Origin: Porticoccaceae bacterium LTM1
Lineage (GTDB): Bacteria > Pseudomonadota > Gammaproteobacteria > Pseudomonadales > Porticoccaceae
Direction: 5' to 3'
Assembly: GCA_030252795.1 (NCBI GenBank)
Contig: CP127080.1
Coordinates: 2,373,501 to 2,437,500 of the forward strand
Length of the DNA: 64,000 bases
The notes under the pieces were generated by a model that had not been told where the DNA came from, searched no databases, and saw only the letters and a list, made by a program, of their open reading frames with translations. Below, in pieces: positions 8,960-19,288 of this stretch. Each line of letters starts with the position of its first letter. The first letter of the stretch is position 1. The position numbers and the translations under genes are program-made.

Positions 8960-11152
8960 TCAGGAAGGGTTGGCCGGGTTCTTGCCGTCCCGAATGTCTT
9001 TGACAATACCAGCCAGCGCCCTGTCAAACATCGGTGAGTTATCCAGCAAAATCAGATTCTGGTTTTTCAGCTCAACCGCCATACGCTGGCGGCTTCCTTC
9101 TGCAACTTTGTCACCGGTGCGGTTTACGAACAACAGGCGCTCTCCGGGCCCAACAAGGCCTGCAAAACGAGCACGCCTGGAGCCCTGCTCCGGGGTCTTG
9201 AATTGCACCCAGGTACCGCGCTCAATGGACTCGATATCATGGAGGTGGGCTTCATCGACATCCTGGTCAGCAACATCGTCCTGTTCTGCATCCACTTCAC
9301 CAGGGATACTCGGGGAGACCGTATCAACCCGCTGCCGCTCTAATTTGTTAATAGATCCTGCGACACCCGCCTGAAGCAGTTGCTCCATTCCGCGAACCAG
9401 ATGTTCTGCCTGGTAAGGGTCCAGGGCAACTTCGTCCAGCTTGCCGCGAACACTTTCCAGCAATTGCATGGCCTGACGAAGGCTGAAGGCTTCGTGACCG
9501 AGCACAGACAGATCAATCACTTCATCAAGGATATGCAGAGAAGCGCGCCAGGAATCTGAACTGGGGCCATCGCGCAGGTGAGACAGGAACAGCACGTTGC
9601 CCCAAGCCTGCTCAACAAATGTCAGGGTAATTTTTGGAAGCTCAAGACCCAGCAAGCGGCTTTCCAATTCGCGTTTTACAGCGAGATGGGAGAAGTTCAA
9701 GCGGGCGCGAGCCGCCTCTTCTTCCATCAGGCGTCGTTCTTTGCTGGCACTGCGGCGACGTTCTTTATCTACAAAGGCAATAAAGTCGGTCAGCAGGCGA
9801 GTCAGCGTTGTATCATCACCTGCCGCACTTTGCAGCTGCTGCAAAACATCATGAATTTTTTGATAGAGAGGATCTTTTTCCAGCTTCTCTTGGGGATCAA
9901 ACCCAATAGATGCCTGAGCAACTTCGTTGATCAGACGTCGAGCCGGGTGGCGTTCTTTGTCAAAAAACGTTGGATCCTTCAACGCCACTTTCATAATGGC
10001 CATTTCAAGGCCACGCATCTCTGGTTCAATAGATGATGCCAGACCATGATCGATACGCACCCGCTTAAACATATTATCAACCAGATGGATCACTCCCTGG
10101 TCTCGCGGTGACAGGCTCGCCTCTCCTCGAGTGGCATAAAGCTGTTGAGTGATCGCCTCAACTAATGAAGGCTCCTGATCACCATCAGCCTGGACAATTG
10201 ATTCGAGTTGAATACTCGTAACCGCCTCAAGAACATCTTCCAGGTCGTAAGCTCTGCCACTGACTACATCGCCTTCTGCAGGCAATGAGCCGCCTTTCTG
10301 GCGCGCCAGAACCGAGTTTAGTTGAGCAACCAGACGACCGTAATTGGACTTTTGAGCATCGCTTTCACCGAAACCAGGACTATTTCCGGCTTCATATCCA
10401 AACTCTTCCCGGAAAGCACCTTCCCCCACTGGGCGTTGAGGAGCCGGACGCTTTGGCGGAGCCGGTTTGCGAGCTTCACTGGCAGGTGAGATTCCCAGTT
10501 CTTCCAGCAGCTGGTTGCTTTGACGCAGCAGCTCCGACAAGGTCGAAACTACATGGCGGTCAAACAGTTTCATCAGCACCAGCTTGGAGCGAATACCAAT
10601 GTCCAGGCCTTCTACGGATTTGAAGAAGGCATCACAGACCACATCAGGCCCAAGCGGGTTGGTCTTGGAGGTAACTTTATATGCAGCCATCGTATCGAGG
10701 CGGCGACAGATCTGCTGTAACTGTTGTTGGCACAGCTCTTCAGACTTGGACACCATGGTATCCAGCGCAATAATTTCTTCCAGCTCGTCGTCAGCAACCA
10801 GCTCAAAACCATTGCTGCCACTTTTTGCGGCTATCGGCTTGAGCTCTTCGAGGTCAGGATCAATCAGTCGATCAAAGGCGTTGCTGACTGCTCCAACAAA
10901 AGCACGCTCAATAGCTTTGCGCTCTACTCGAATGAGGCGCATGGCATCGAAATAATGGGTTTGCTGGCGATGGTTATCGGCGCTGTCGGCCAGATCAAAG
11001 AAGGTGTCATCCACTTGATCAAGAACTACTTTCAAGCGGGCTGCGAAGTGCCTTTCTGCACGATCACGTAACATACGCATAGGCGGCGGCATAGCTCCGG
11101 ATTTGTCCGAAGACGTAGCCGACTTCACAAGATGTAAATGCCTGTCTGTCAT
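8960..11152 (-). CDS. DUF1631 family protein
   Basis: This is a large cytoplasmic protein of 730 aa with no signal peptide, related to the DUF1631 proteins of pseudomonads and other Gammaproteobacteria. Function is not established. It is acidic and mainly helical, with a Pro/Arg-rich low-complexity linker around residues 220-240 (KPAPPKRPAPQRP) that splits an N-terminal helical domain from the longer C-terminal part. The C-terminus contains GTWVQFKTPEQGSRRARFAG, reminiscent of a PilZ-like beta-barrel start (an RxxxR-type motif), so c-di-GMP-linked behaviour is possible but unproven. It is transcribed away from nadC across a shared regulatory region with a CRP-type site. Confidence 0.75.
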   Translation of the reverse strand: MTDRHLHLVKSATSSDKSGAMPPPMRMLRDRAERHFAARLKVVLDQVDDTFFDLADSADNHRQQTHYFDAMRLIRVERKAIERAFVGAVSNAFDRLIDPDLEELKPIAAKSGSNGFELVADDELEEIIALDTMVSKSEELCQQQLQQICRRLDTMAAYKVTSKTNPLGPDVVCDAFFKSVEGLDIGIRSKLVLMKLFDRHVVSTLSELLRQSNQLLEELGISPASEARKPAPPKRPAPQRPVGEGAFREEFGYEAGNSPGFGESDAQKSNYGRLVAQLNSVLARQKGGSLPAEGDVVSGRAYDLEDVLEAVTSIQLESIVQADGDQEPSLVEAITQQLYATRGEASLSPRDQGVIHLVDNMFKRVRIDHGLASSIEPEMRGLEMAIMKVALKDPTFFDKERHPARRLINEVAQASIGFDPQEKLEKDPLYQKIHDVLQQLQSAAGDDTTLTRLLTDFIAFVDKERRRSASKERRLMEEEAARARLNFSHLAVKRELESRLLGLELPKITLTFVEQAWGNVLFLSHLRDGPSSDSWRASLHILDEVIDLSVLGHEAFSLRQAMQLLESVRGKLDEVALDPYQAEHLVRGMEQLLQAGVAGSINKLERQRVDTVSPSIPGEVDAEQDDVADQDVDEAHLHDIESIERGTWVQFKTPEQGSRRARFAGLVGPGERLLFVNRTGDKVAEGSRQRMAVELKNQNLILLDNSPMFDRALAGIVKDIRDGKNPANPS

Positions 11153-11195
11153 ATGTGCTCGTGTGCTTTTGATTGGTGAACAAACGTCCCAATCT

Positions 11196-11225
11196 ATTGT
11201 AATTTTATGATGACCTCCCTGTCAT
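11196..11225 (-). promoter_or_regulatory. Possible sigma-70 promoter of the DUF1631 gene
   Basis: On the minus strand, ATGACA (-35) is followed after 18 bp by TACAAT (-10), about 45 nt before the ATG at 11152. It is found by eye only. Confidence 0.35.
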
Positions 11226-11327
11226 ATAACTTGCCGACGATAATACTCATGCTTTCGTTGGGGGTAAATTTAAAACTAGTGAATCTTCAGTAGTTTTCAT
11301 CGCCAATTTCCCCCCGCTGGTCACATT

Positions 11328-11343
11328 TGTGATGCAAGTCACA
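11328..11343. promoter_or_regulatory. CRP/Vfr-type operator between DUF1631 and nadC
   Basis: TGTGATGCAAGTCACA is a perfect TGTGA-N6-TCACA dyad. A second, overlapping dyad (TCACA-TT-TGTGA) starts six bases upstream. It is centred about 88 bp before the likely nadC start of transcription and about 180 bp before the DUF1631 ATG, so either gene could be the target. Confidence 0.6.
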
Positions 11344-11408
11344 CAAAGAATGCCACATGTATCCCAATGATGGTCAATTTTTGCACGGATCACAATCAGC
11401 AGTTCCAC

Positions 11409-11417
11409 TGGTATAAT
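11409..11417 (+). promoter_or_regulatory. Extended -10 promoter element of nadC
   Basis: TGGTATAAT is an extended -10 hexamer (TGnTATAAT). It sits about 26 bp before the nadC ATG, followed by a GGGGG ribosome site just upstream of the start. No good -35 box is seen at 17 bp, which suits the extended -10 class. Confidence 0.6.
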
Positions 11418-11442
11418 CCCCGCCCAACGCTAAGGGGGCAAT

Positions 11443-12285
11443 ATGCAGATTGATCAAAAGCTTCAACAGGACATCCATGACAGTGTGGCGAGAGCCCTGC
11501 GCGAGGATATCGGCGATGGGGATATTACCGCACAACTGATTCCCGCCGAACGCCAGGCTGAAGCGCGGGTAATCTGCCGTGAAGCAGCTATTCTATGCGG
11601 TCAACCCTGGGTGGATGAAGTTTATCGCCAATTGGACCCCAGCGTCGAAATCCAGTGGCAAGCCGCTGAAGGGCAGCAGGTGGAAGCTGATCAGGTACTG
11701 TTTACCCTTAAGGGCAATGCCCGCAGCTTGCTCACCGGCGAACGCGCAGCACTGAACTTCCTGCAAACCCTGTCCGGCACAGCTACCACCGCCCACCAGT
11801 TCAGCCAGCTGATTGGCAATAGCAAAATTCGCATTCTCGATACTCGCAAAACGATTCCAGGGCTGCGACTGGCGCAAAAATATGCAGTAAAGGTCGGCGG
11901 CTGTCACAACCACCGCATCGGGCTCTACGACGCCTTTCTGATTAAAGAAAACCATATCGCCGCCTGCGGTGGCATTAAGCAGGCTGTTACCAAAGCCCAC
12001 GAGATTGCGCCGGGCAAGCCCGTAGAGGTTGAAGTGGAGTCCCTGGAGGAGTTGCAGCAGTCACTGGATGCAGGTGCAGATATTGTCATGCTGGACAACT
12101 TCACCAAAACGATGGTTGAACAGGCTGTGACCCTGTCCGCCGGACGGGTAAAACTCGAAGTGTCTGGCAATATCACTCAGGAAGGCATCGCCGACGCAGC
12201 CACGGCAGGTATTGATTACATCTCATCCGGTGCACTGACCAAACATTGTCGAGCCATTGATTTGTCGTTTCGAATTACCGGATAA
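11443..12285 (+). CDS. nadC: Quinolinate phosphoribosyltransferase (carboxylating)
   Basis: NadC converts quinolinate and PRPP to nicotinate mononucleotide in de novo NAD synthesis. At 280 aa it has the standard length and the two-domain layout: an N-terminal sandwich (about residues 25-115), then a barrel. Hallmarks seen are [19 protein letters not shown], the [10 protein letters not shown] loop with [26 protein letters not shown], and the phosphate-binding C-terminus with [17 protein letters not shown] and LEVSGNI. The start is supported by TAAGGGGGC and an extended -10 box. nadA and nadB are not in the window. Confidence 0.97.
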   Translation: MQIDQKLQQDIHDSVARALREDIGDGDITAQLIPAERQAEARVICREAAILCGQPWVDEVYRQLDPSVEIQWQAAEGQQVEADQVLFTLKGNARSLLTGERAALNFLQTLSGTATTAHQFSQLIGNSKIRILDTRKTIPGLRLAQKYAVKVGGCHNHRIGLYDAFLIKENHIAACGGIKQAVTKAHEIAPGKPVEVEVESLEELQQSLDAGADIVMLDNFTKTMVEQAVTLSAGRVKLEVSGNITQEGIADAATAGIDYISSGALTKHCRAIDLSFRITG

Positions 12286-12292
12286 ACAGTTT

Positions 12293-12961
12293 CTACACTG
12301 TATGGGACAGAATGCGACTGATCTCCGCCAGGGGTCGGCCCGACTGCTCTTGCAGATCGTTAAACACCGCCTGAATCTTATTCAGGTCCCGTTGTGATGA
12401 TGGACTGATACGGTCAATCAAGCCGTGATTGACCAGCGCGGCCTTCACATCGTCACTGAGAATGAATGTGTCTTTTCCCATGCTGCGCAAAAACATTGGC
12501 CCACTGTTCCCACCCAACCGCGCTCCACGCTTTTTAAGCACGGCCCACAAACCGACAATATCTTCACTGGGCCAGTCAGCGATAAAATTACCCACACCGC
12601 CATGCTCCCTGATCAGGTCCATTACAAATTGGGCATTCTCTCGAACAGTTTTGATTTTCTGAAAATTTCGCACGATACGCTCATCACGAGCCAGTTCTTC
12701 AAGCTTTTCATCCGAGTAATGTGCTGTGACTACCGGATTGAACTCATTGAATGCAGCTTCAAATCCGGGCCATTTGGCATCAATTACTCGCCAGACAAAA
12801 CCCGCCCGAAATACACAGCGGGTCATCATCGACAGATATCGATCATCACCAACGGCGCACAGCTCATCAGCAGACTTTACTGATGGCAAAAGCTGAGCAA
12901 GTTCCGATTTGCCGCCAACCTTCTTCACTGCGGCTTTATAGAGGGTATCAAAACGGGTCAT
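12293..12961 (-). CDS. DNA-3-methyladenine glycosylase I-family protein (Tag-like)
   Basis: This 222-aa protein fits the adenine glycosylase family, which removes 3-methyladenine from DNA in base excision repair. The core segment SMMTRCVFRAGFVWRVIDAK matches Tag. E. coli Tag has a zinc snap made of N- and C-terminal Cys and His residues; these are absent here, since the N-terminus starts MTRFDTLY and the C-terminus has no HxxxC. So it is a divergent branch, and activity on 3-methyladenine is assumed from family only. It converges with nadC, with 7 bp between the stop codons. Confidence 0.75.
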   Translation of the reverse strand: MTRFDTLYKAAVKKVGGKSELAQLLPSVKSADELCAVGDDRYLSMMTRCVFRAGFVWRVIDAKWPGFEAAFNEFNPVVTAHYSDEKLEELARDERIVRNFQKIKTVRENAQFVMDLIREHGGVGNFIADWPSEDIVGLWAVLKKRGARLGGNSGPMFLRSMGKDTFILSDDVKAALVNHGLIDRISPSSQRDLNKIQAVFNDLQEQSGRPLAEISRILSHTV

Positions 12962-13109
12962 GACGCTCTCGACAGTTGATATTGATCAATGGAAGAAGGC
13001 ACTACTGTTATACAAGCCAACCAATGCGTCAACTCAACTCACGGTTTGGTGTATCCTTACGGGCTGATAACCGACTTCAAATCGCCCACAGAATTCTGTA
13101 AGGACTTCT

Positions 13110-14927
13110 ATGAAATCTCGTCGAATCAGACTACCTATTGCGCTTGCCGCTTCCATCACAGCTGCTTTATTGGGCGGATGTGGCAATGACCAGAATAACG
13201 ACAGCAGCCTTACCGCCAACGAATCTGTCAACCAGTTACTGGATGCTCTCTACATGGAGCGCATCAATCGCAGCCCTATTGCCTTAACCAGACTGGGCAG
13301 CAAAGAACAGTACGGTATGTGGGACGATATTACGGATGATGCCCAGGATCGTCTCCAAGGGTTGCGAATGCAACATTTAAGTCGAATCAACAAAATTGAC
13401 ATCAGCAACCTGGATCACCAGACACAACTGAGTGTGCAGTTGGCCAAGCAACAATTAAAGCTGGAAATTGACGGTTACCAGTGGCGCCAACACGATTACC
13501 TGCTGACTCAAATGGGTGGCCTGCACACCGAAGTAGCAAGTATCTTGATCAACCAGCATCGCATTGACACCGTTGCCGATGCCGATGCCTACATTTCCCG
13601 ACTGGGCCGACTGCAAACGCTGTTTGACCAAACTATAGAGCAGCTGCGTACCCGTCAGGCAAAACATATTATGCCGCCAGCCTTTGTACTCAGCGATGTG
13701 GTAGATGCCTGCAAAAATATTATCAGTGGCGCTCCGTTTGATGATGGCCCGGATAGCCCGCTATTTACTGACTTTAAAACCAAAGTGAATGCCCTGGATA
13801 TCGACTCTGCACAGAAAGACCAGTTGATTACCCAGGCAGCAGCCACCCTGAAACATGTCACCTATCGCGCCTACTCAAAATTGATCGCGTTTACCGGAGC
13901 CATGCAGCGCAGCGCGGATGAACGCGCCGGTATCTGGAAACTCGAAAAGGGTGATGAGTATTACCGCTACCTGCTGCGTAAGTTCACCTCTACCGACATG
14001 ACCCCGGATGAAATCCATCAGCTCGGGCTGTCGGAGGTAAAGCGTATTCACAACGAAATGGATCAATTGCGCGAGCATGTTGACTTTAAGGGTGATTTGC
14101 AGGAATTCTTTGAATTCTTCCGCACCGACAGGCAGTTTTTCTACCCAAACACCGAAATTGGCCGCGCAGAGTTTTTACAGCGCAACCAAGCTGCCATTGA
14201 AAACATGAAATCAAGGCTGCCAGAAGTGTTTGGCAAACTACCCAAAGCCGAACTGGTGGTCAAAGCAGTTGAGCCGTACAGAGAGGCTTCAGCAGGCATC
14301 GCATTTTACAGTAGACCGGCAGCCGACGGCTCTCGACCGGGTATTTACTTCATTAATCTCTATGACATGAATGCCATGCCCAATTACCAGATTGAGGCGA
14401 CTGCCTATCACGAAGGGGTGCCGGGCCATCATATGCAAATTGCCATTGCCCAGGAGCTGGACAACCTCCCCAAATTACGTAAATACAGTCACGATACAGC
14501 TTATATGGAAGGTTGGGCACTCTACACCGAGCGCCTTGCCAAAGAGATGGATATGTACCCAGACGCCTACAGCGACTTCGGCCGCCTTACTCTGGAACTG
14601 ATGCGTGCCATTCGTCTGGTCGTAGATACCGGCATTCACAATAAGCAGTGGACCCGCCAGCAGGCTATCGACTGGTTCCTTGCCAATAGCCCCCACCCGA
14701 AAGAAAAAGTCGTCAGCGAGATCGAACGCTATATGGTGATACCGGGTCAGGCAACAGCTTATTCCATTGGTATGCTGAAAATCCTTGAATTACGTGAGAA
14801 AGCAAAAAATACTCTGGGCAATAAATTTGATTTGCGCGCCTTTCATGATTTGATTCTTGGTAATGGGGCACTGCCACTGGATTTGCTGGAACAGGAAGTG
14901 GATTACTGGATTAGCAAGCAGAGTTAA
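13110..14927 (+). CDS. DUF885 family lipoprotein (putative metallopeptidase)
   Basis: This 605-aa protein belongs to the DUF885 family. A lipobox signal ends at LLGGC, so it is an anchored lipoprotein facing the periplasm. The motif AYHEGVPGHHMQ near residue 435 resembles a metal-binding HExxxxHH site, and EGWALYTERLAKEM further on supplies a downstream Glu, as in zinc metallopeptidases. The substrate is unknown; dipeptidase-like roles have been suggested for relatives. The start is supported by TTCTGTAAGGAC before the ATG. A bidirectional terminator follows directly. Confidence 0.85.
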   Translation: MKSRRIRLPIALAASITAALLGGCGNDQNNDSSLTANESVNQLLDALYMERINRSPIALTRLGSKEQYGMWDDITDDAQDRLQGLRMQHLSRINKIDISNLDHQTQLSVQLAKQQLKLEIDGYQWRQHDYLLTQMGGLHTEVASILINQHRIDTVADADAYISRLGRLQTLFDQTIEQLRTRQAKHIMPPAFVLSDVVDACKNIISGAPFDDGPDSPLFTDFKTKVNALDIDSAQKDQLITQAAATLKHVTYRAYSKLIAFTGAMQRSADERAGIWKLEKGDEYYRYLLRKFTSTDMTPDEIHQLGLSEVKRIHNEMDQLREHVDFKGDLQEFFEFFRTDRQFFYPNTEIGRAEFLQRNQAAIENMKSRLPEVFGKLPKAELVVKAVEPYREASAGIAFYSRPAADGSRPGIYFINLYDMNAMPNYQIEATAYHEGVPGHHMQIAIAQELDNLPKLRKYSHDTAYMEGWALYTERLAKEMDMYPDAYSDFGRLTLELMRAIRLVVDTGIHNKQWTRQQAIDWFLANSPHPKEKVVSEIERYMVIPGQATAYSIGMLKILELREKAKNTLGNKFDLRAFHDLILGNGALPLDLLEQEVDYWISKQS

Positions 14928-14935
14928 TTGTTCTG

Positions 14936-14970
14936 CCTAAAAAAACCGCCCTATGGGCGGTTTTTTTAGG
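14936..14970. terminator. Bidirectional rho-independent terminator
   Basis: A 35-bp near-perfect palindrome of A-run, CCGCCC, a short loop, GGGCGG and T-run ends the DUF885 gene. On the other strand it ends the clpB operon, overlapping the last codons of the TIGR02647 gene. Confidence 0.88.
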
Positions 14971-15202
14971 CGGTTTTTAATATCGTCAACAAATTCTGTA
15001 CATGCTCTGCGGCATCGTGCCCCAAACCGGTCAGGTAACCGCCATCTTCCTGTGAGATCAGCCCTTTTTGATGCAGTCGCTGGGTAGCCGCAACCAGTTC
15101 CGGGCGGGCATCAGAGTGTACTTTAATGCCCTCTTGGGTGGTTTCCAGATTAAACATCGCCAGAATTTCCAACTCTTCTTTTAACTCAGGGGTAAACGCC
15201 AT
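14966..15202 (-). CDS. TIGR02647 family small protein
   Basis: This 78-aa protein matches the gammaproteobacterial TIGR02647 family, described as DNA-binding-like. Seen in order are FTPELKEELEILAMFNLETT, QEGIKVHSDARPELVAA, and KGLISQEDGGYLTGLG with a helical tail; the helix and wing layout suggests a winged-helix fold. It is the last gene after clpB and a redoxin gene, 39 nt downstream of the latter. The role is unknown; family assignment is fairly sure. Confidence 0.78.
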   Translation of the reverse strand: MAFTPELKEELEILAMFNLETTQEGIKVHSDARPELVAATQRLHQKGLISQEDGGYLTGLGHDAAEHVQNLLTILKTA

Positions 15203-15241
15203 CTCTCGTTCCTCAGCTGGTCGTGAGGTTATCAGTGTGCG

Positions 15242-15784
15242 CTATCGCCACTTGATATTGCAACCGATACTTGGGTGTTGTATTTCGTTTACGTTCTTTC
15301 CTACCAATATTGAATCCATGGCGGCACGCAAGTCCGCACCGGTTACAGGCTCTGAATTGCCTGGTCTTGAGTCATCGAACTGGCCGCGATAGACCAATTT
15401 GAGATCGCGATCAAACAGGAAAAAATCCGGTGTACAGGCGGCATTATAGTCTTTCGCTACCTGCTGACTCTCATCGTAGAGATAGGGGAACGGGTAGTTT
15501 TTTTCAGCCATTCGCTCAGGGCTGTCATCCGGGTAGTTATCGGCATCATTGCTGTTGATTGCGACAATGCCGATACCGCTCTGTTTATAGTCCTTACCGA
15601 ACTTTATCAGCGCCGATTCAATGTGTTTCACAAAGGGGCAGTGGTTACAGATAAACATCACCAGTGTGCCCTTTTCGCCCGCCAGCTGTTGCAGCGAATT
15701 ACTCTGCCCACTCTTGGGCTCAGGCAGAGTAAATTCGGGAGCTACTGTGCCCAAGGGCAACATGGTTGATGGCGTTAAGGCCAT
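15242..15784 (-). CDS. Thioredoxin-like redoxin (AhpC/TSA-type)
   Basis: This 180-aa cytoplasmic thioredoxin-fold protein has an active-site-like CNHC motif (VMFICNHCPFVKHI, about residues 43-56). The partner segments AAFT- and TPDFFLFDRDLKLVYRGQ are typical of the thioredoxin-family proteins near peroxiredoxins. CNHC replaces the usual CGPC, so its redox potential may differ. GGAGG lies 7 nt before the ATG, in the 11-nt gap after the clpB stop, so it is translated from the clpB message and probably heat-induced. The substrate is unknown. Confidence 0.82.
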   Translation of the reverse strand: MALTPSTMLPLGTVAPEFTLPEPKSGQSNSLQQLAGEKGTLVMFICNHCPFVKHIESALIKFGKDYKQSGIGIVAINSNDADNYPDDSPERMAEKNYPFPYLYDESQQVAKDYNAACTPDFFLFDRDLKLVYRGQFDDSRPGNSEPVTGADLRAAMDSILVGKNVNEIQHPSIGCNIKWR

Positions 15785-15795
15785 TGCGTACCTCC

Positions 15796-18435
15796 TTAAC
15801 TGCTAAAAACGATTTTATCGCCTTCCAGAGTAGCGGAAATGGTATCCCCCGGTGCGAATCGCCCAGCGAGAATTTCCTGTGCAAGCGGATTTTCCAGCAG
15901 TTGCTGGATGGCCCTTTTCAAGGGGCGCGCTCCGTAGACCGGATCAAAGCCCGCATCCACCAGCTTTTCCATCACCTCCTCACTGAGCTCCAGCCCCAAT
16001 TCGCGATCGGAGAGTCGACGCCGCAAACCAGCCAGCTGAATATCGGCAATGCCTTTAATCTGCTCTTTGCCAAGCGGGTGAAACACCACGGCCTCATCAA
16101 TACGGTTGATAAATTCCGGGCGGAAGTGTGCACTGACCACTTCCATCACTTTTTCACGCATGATCGCCTGACGACCTTCGTTCATCAGTGAATCATCCTG
16201 TTCAAGTTCGCCATCAAAACTGATGGTGTCGTAGGAGCGGTCATTCACCAGCCCCTGAATCACGTCGGAGCCGAGGTTGGATGTCATTACCACCACAGTA
16301 TTGCGGAAATCGACGGTGCGCCCCTGACCATCTGTCAGACGACCGTCTTCCAATACTTGCAACAGAATATTAAAAACATCCGGGTGAGCTTTCTCCACCT
16401 CATCCAGCAACAGCACCGAATAAGGTTTACGGCGCACCGCTTCGGTCAGGTAACCGCCCTCTTCGTAGCCGACATAACCTGGAGGTGCACCGATCAGGCG
16501 AGCAACGGAGTGCTTCTCCATAAACTCCGACATATCGATACGCACCATGGCGTCTTCAGTATCGAACAGGAACTCTGCCAGCGATTTACACAGCTCGGTT
16601 TTACCCACACCGGTAGGCCCGAGGAATAGAAATGAACCATTAGGACGGTTGGGATCGGACAGCCCGGCACGGGAACGACGCACGGCATTGGAGACAGCAA
16701 CCACGGCTTCGTTTTGGCCAACCACCCGGTGGTGTAAAAAGTCTTCCATGCGCAGCAGCTTTTCCCTCTCACCTTCCAGCATTTTCGAAACCGGGATTCC
16801 TGTCCACTTGGAAACCACCTCGGCGATTTCTTCGTCGGTGACTTTATTGCGCAACAGCTGGGTTTCTTTTGGGTGATTTTCTGCCTCGCTGGCTTCCTGT
16901 AATTGTTTTTCCAGTGTCGGGATCACACCATATTGCAACTCGGACATACGCGCCAAATCCCCGGCTCGGTGCGCGGCCTCCAGTTCCAGTTTAGCCTGCT
17001 CCAGATCACTTTTAATTTGGGTGGCACCCTGCATCAAGGCTTTTTCTGCTTTCCAGATCTCTTCCAGGTCAGCGTACTCTTTTTCCACCTCAGTAATATC
17101 GGCATCCAGTTTTTCCAAACGTTTTTTAGCCGCTTCGTCTTTATCTTTTTTCACAGCTTCCCGTTCAATTTTTAATTGAATCAGGCGGCGATCCAGACGA
17201 TCCATTGCTTCCGGCTTGGAATCAATTTCCATACGAATGCGACTGGCAGCTTCGTCGATCAGGTCAATGGCTTTATCGGGTAATTGCCGATCAGTGATGT
17301 AGCGCTGTGACAATCTCGCCGCAGCCACAATGGCCGAATCATTTATTTCCACACCGTGGTGAACTTCATAACGCTCTTTAAGGCCGCGCAGAATAGCAAT
17401 GGTGTCCTCTTCCGAAGGTTCATCCACCATGACTTTCTGGAAGCGACGTTCAAGCGCGGCGTCTTTTTCGATGTACTGGCGATATTCATCCAGTGTTGTG
17501 GCACCGACACAGTGCAGTTCGCCACGTGCGAGCGCCGGTTTCAGCATATTACCCGCGTCCATGGCACCTTCGGCTTTACCCGCTCCCACCATGGTATGCA
17601 GCTCATCGATAAACAGAATAATGCGACCTTCCTGTTTGGACAGCTCGTTGAGAACTGCTTTCAGTCGCTCTTCAAAATCTCCTCGGAATTTTGCCCCGGC
17701 CAAAAGCGAACCGAGATCCAGCGACAGAATACGCTTATCTTTCAGGCCTTCCGGTACTTCGCCATTCACAATACGCAGTGCCAAACCTTCAGCAATGGCG
17801 GTTTTACCGACACCCGGTTCACCAATCAATACCGGGTTGTTTTTGGTGCGACGCTGCAATACCTGGATGGTGCGGCGTATCTCTTCATCGCGCCCAATCA
17901 CCGGATCCAGCTTGCCTTGCTCTGCGCGCTCTGTCAGGTCGATGGTATATTTTTCCAGTGCCTGACGACTCTCTTCCGCTTCCGGATTGCTCACCGACTC
18001 TCCTCCGCGCAACGAGGCAATGGCCTGCTGCAATTGCTGTTTAGTACCAAATTTGTTGAGTGCCTTGCTGGCATCGCAACGATCATCAAACGCCGCCAGC
18101 ACCAGGGTCTCACTGGCAATAAACTGATCTCCCTGCTGTTGTGCCAATTTATCTGCCAGGTTAAACCAGCGCCCCAGGTCGGGTGAAATACCAATTTCTC
18201 CAGTGGGATTCTGTACTTGAGCCACACGCTCCAACTGCTGCTCAAGCTCAGTCATCAATCCCTGCACATTAAATCCGGCTTTGCCTAACAGGGGTCGAAC
18301 CGCACCGCCACGCTGATTGAGCATCGCCAACAGCAGGTGTACCGGTTCAATTGCCGGGTTATCGCGCCCAACCGCCAGAGACTGTGCTTCAGCCAATGCG
18401 TTTTGCAGAGAATTGGTAAATTTATCCAGTCGCAT
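15796..18435 (-). CDS. clpB: ATP-dependent disaggregase ClpB
   Basis: ClpB is a hexameric Hsp100 that works with DnaK to pull proteins out of aggregates. At 879 aa it carries the N-domain (about 1-150), AAA+ 1 with Walker [14 protein letters not shown] (about residue 206), the long middle coiled coil (about 400-530, rich in Lys, Glu and Leu), and AAA+ 2 with Walker [14 protein letters not shown] (about residue 606) and Walker [14 protein letters not shown]. The coiled coil distinguishes it from ClpA and ClpC. It leads an operon with a redoxin and a TIGR02647 protein behind a sigma-32 promoter. Confidence 0.97.
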   Translation of the reverse strand: MRLDKFTNSLQNALAEAQSLAVGRDNPAIEPVHLLLAMLNQRGGAVRPLLGKAGFNVQGLMTELEQQLERVAQVQNPTGEIGISPDLGRWFNLADKLAQQQGDQFIASETLVLAAFDDRCDASKALNKFGTKQQLQQAIASLRGGESVSNPEAEESRQALEKYTIDLTERAEQGKLDPVIGRDEEIRRTIQVLQRRTKNNPVLIGEPGVGKTAIAEGLALRIVNGEVPEGLKDKRILSLDLGSLLAGAKFRGDFEERLKAVLNELSKQEGRIILFIDELHTMVGAGKAEGAMDAGNMLKPALARGELHCVGATTLDEYRQYIEKDAALERRFQKVMVDEPSEEDTIAILRGLKERYEVHHGVEINDSAIVAAARLSQRYITDRQLPDKAIDLIDEAASRIRMEIDSKPEAMDRLDRRLIQLKIEREAVKKDKDEAAKKRLEKLDADITEVEKEYADLEEIWKAEKALMQGATQIKSDLEQAKLELEAAHRAGDLARMSELQYGVIPTLEKQLQEASEAENHPKETQLLRNKVTDEEIAEVVSKWTGIPVSKMLEGEREKLLRMEDFLHHRVVGQNEAVVAVSNAVRRSRAGLSDPNRPNGSFLFLGPTGVGKTELCKSLAEFLFDTEDAMVRIDMSEFMEKHSVARLIGAPPGYVGYEEGGYLTEAVRRKPYSVLLLDEVEKAHPDVFNILLQVLEDGRLTDGQGRTVDFRNTVVVMTSNLGSDVIQGLVNDRSYDTISFDGELEQDDSLMNEGRQAIMREKVMEVVSAHFRPEFINRIDEAVVFHPLGKEQIKGIADIQLAGLRRRLSDRELGLELSEEVMEKLVDAGFDPVYGARPLKRAIQQLLENPLAQEILAGRFAPGDTISATLEGDKIVFSS

Positions 18436-18473
18436 GGTGTATCCCTATGAAATATGGATTCTGTTGAGAATAG

Positions 18474-18502
18474 AGATAAGGTCGCTATAGCTGCTTTTCA
18501 AG
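18474..18502 (-). promoter_or_regulatory. Heat-shock (sigma-32) promoter of clpB
   Basis: On the minus strand, CTTGAAA (18502-18496) is followed after 14 bp by CCTTATCT, close to the CCCCATnT consensus. It lies about 40 nt before the clpB ATG. Confidence 0.68.
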
Positions 18503-18567
18503 CATAGACCACACGGATACCTGATCGAGATCAAACGAGGATTTAAATAAAGCGGGAAAAACGAACT

Positions 18568-19179
18568 TTAATGATTGCTTTTCCTGGCGGCCGAACGCTC
18601 TGCCAGAAGGTGAAAGACACTGGGAATATTACTGCGCCAGGCTGGCAGCAAATAGGTAATCAGCACCTCTTCAAACGCGACCCAGACGTGCATCAAAATA
18701 ACCAGACGAAATGGCCATGGGTTATCAAACAACGTCATCCAGAAAAATGCCGGAGCCAGCAGAAGTGCGGTGCTTTTCGCCGACCAGGTGTGATAGCTGG
18801 GAAAAGAACCAAAGCGCCACAGACAGTAAATCAATGGCGGTAGTTGAGAGACAATCGCCAGCAATACAAACCAGCGTTCACTGTTGAACAGATCTGGCCA
18901 GGCCCACATCAGACCCAGAGCCATCGCACCATAGGTAAGTATATCGGACCAGGAATCCAGCCTGGCCCCCAGATCCGTCACTTGACCAAGCTTACGGGCC
19001 AAATATCCGTCAAAGCAGTCGGTTAACAACGAAAATACCAGCACCATCAGGAACGCCTCGCCCCTGCCGTGCCAGGCCAGCCAGAGCAAAACAGGTACCA
19101 GACCGAGCCGGGTAAGGCTCAGTACATTAGGGATCGAGAAGATCCGTTCATGTTTCAAATCCGGTTTGGCACTGTCCAT
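18568..19179 (-). CDS. CDP-alcohol phosphatidyltransferase family enzyme
   Basis: This 203-aa integral membrane enzyme moves a phosphatidyl group from CDP-diacylglycerol to an alcohol. The signature D-x2-DG-x2-AR-x8-G-x3-D-x3-D is present from DCFDGYLARKLGQ to LDSWSD (about residues 53-78). Several hydrophobic segments are seen. PgsA and PssA are usually recognised by neighbours; none help here, so phosphatidylglycerophosphate synthase versus another head-group cannot be decided. It is monocistronic on the minus strand, between clpB and dinG. Confidence 0.82.
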   Translation of the reverse strand: MDSAKPDLKHERIFSIPNVLSLTRLGLVPVLLWLAWHGRGEAFLMVLVFSLLTDCFDGYLARKLGQVTDLGARLDSWSDILTYGAMALGLMWAWPDLFNSERWFVLLAIVSQLPPLIYCLWRFGSFPSYHTWSAKSTALLLAPAFFWMTLFDNPWPFRLVILMHVWVAFEEVLITYLLPAWRSNIPSVFHLLAERSAARKSNH

Positions 19180-19288
19180 GGTTTCTCTTATACCATGGAA
19201 TTACAGATTTATTAACACCCAAATTTATCCGTTCGCATGAAGCAATATCACTGAACGACCTCAGGCAACACGAATATTTTATGGGTCG

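Noticed and set aside
17356-18186. A 276-codon plus-strand frame inside clpB
   Set aside because: It is antisense to the well conserved N-terminal half of ClpB and has no ribosome site.
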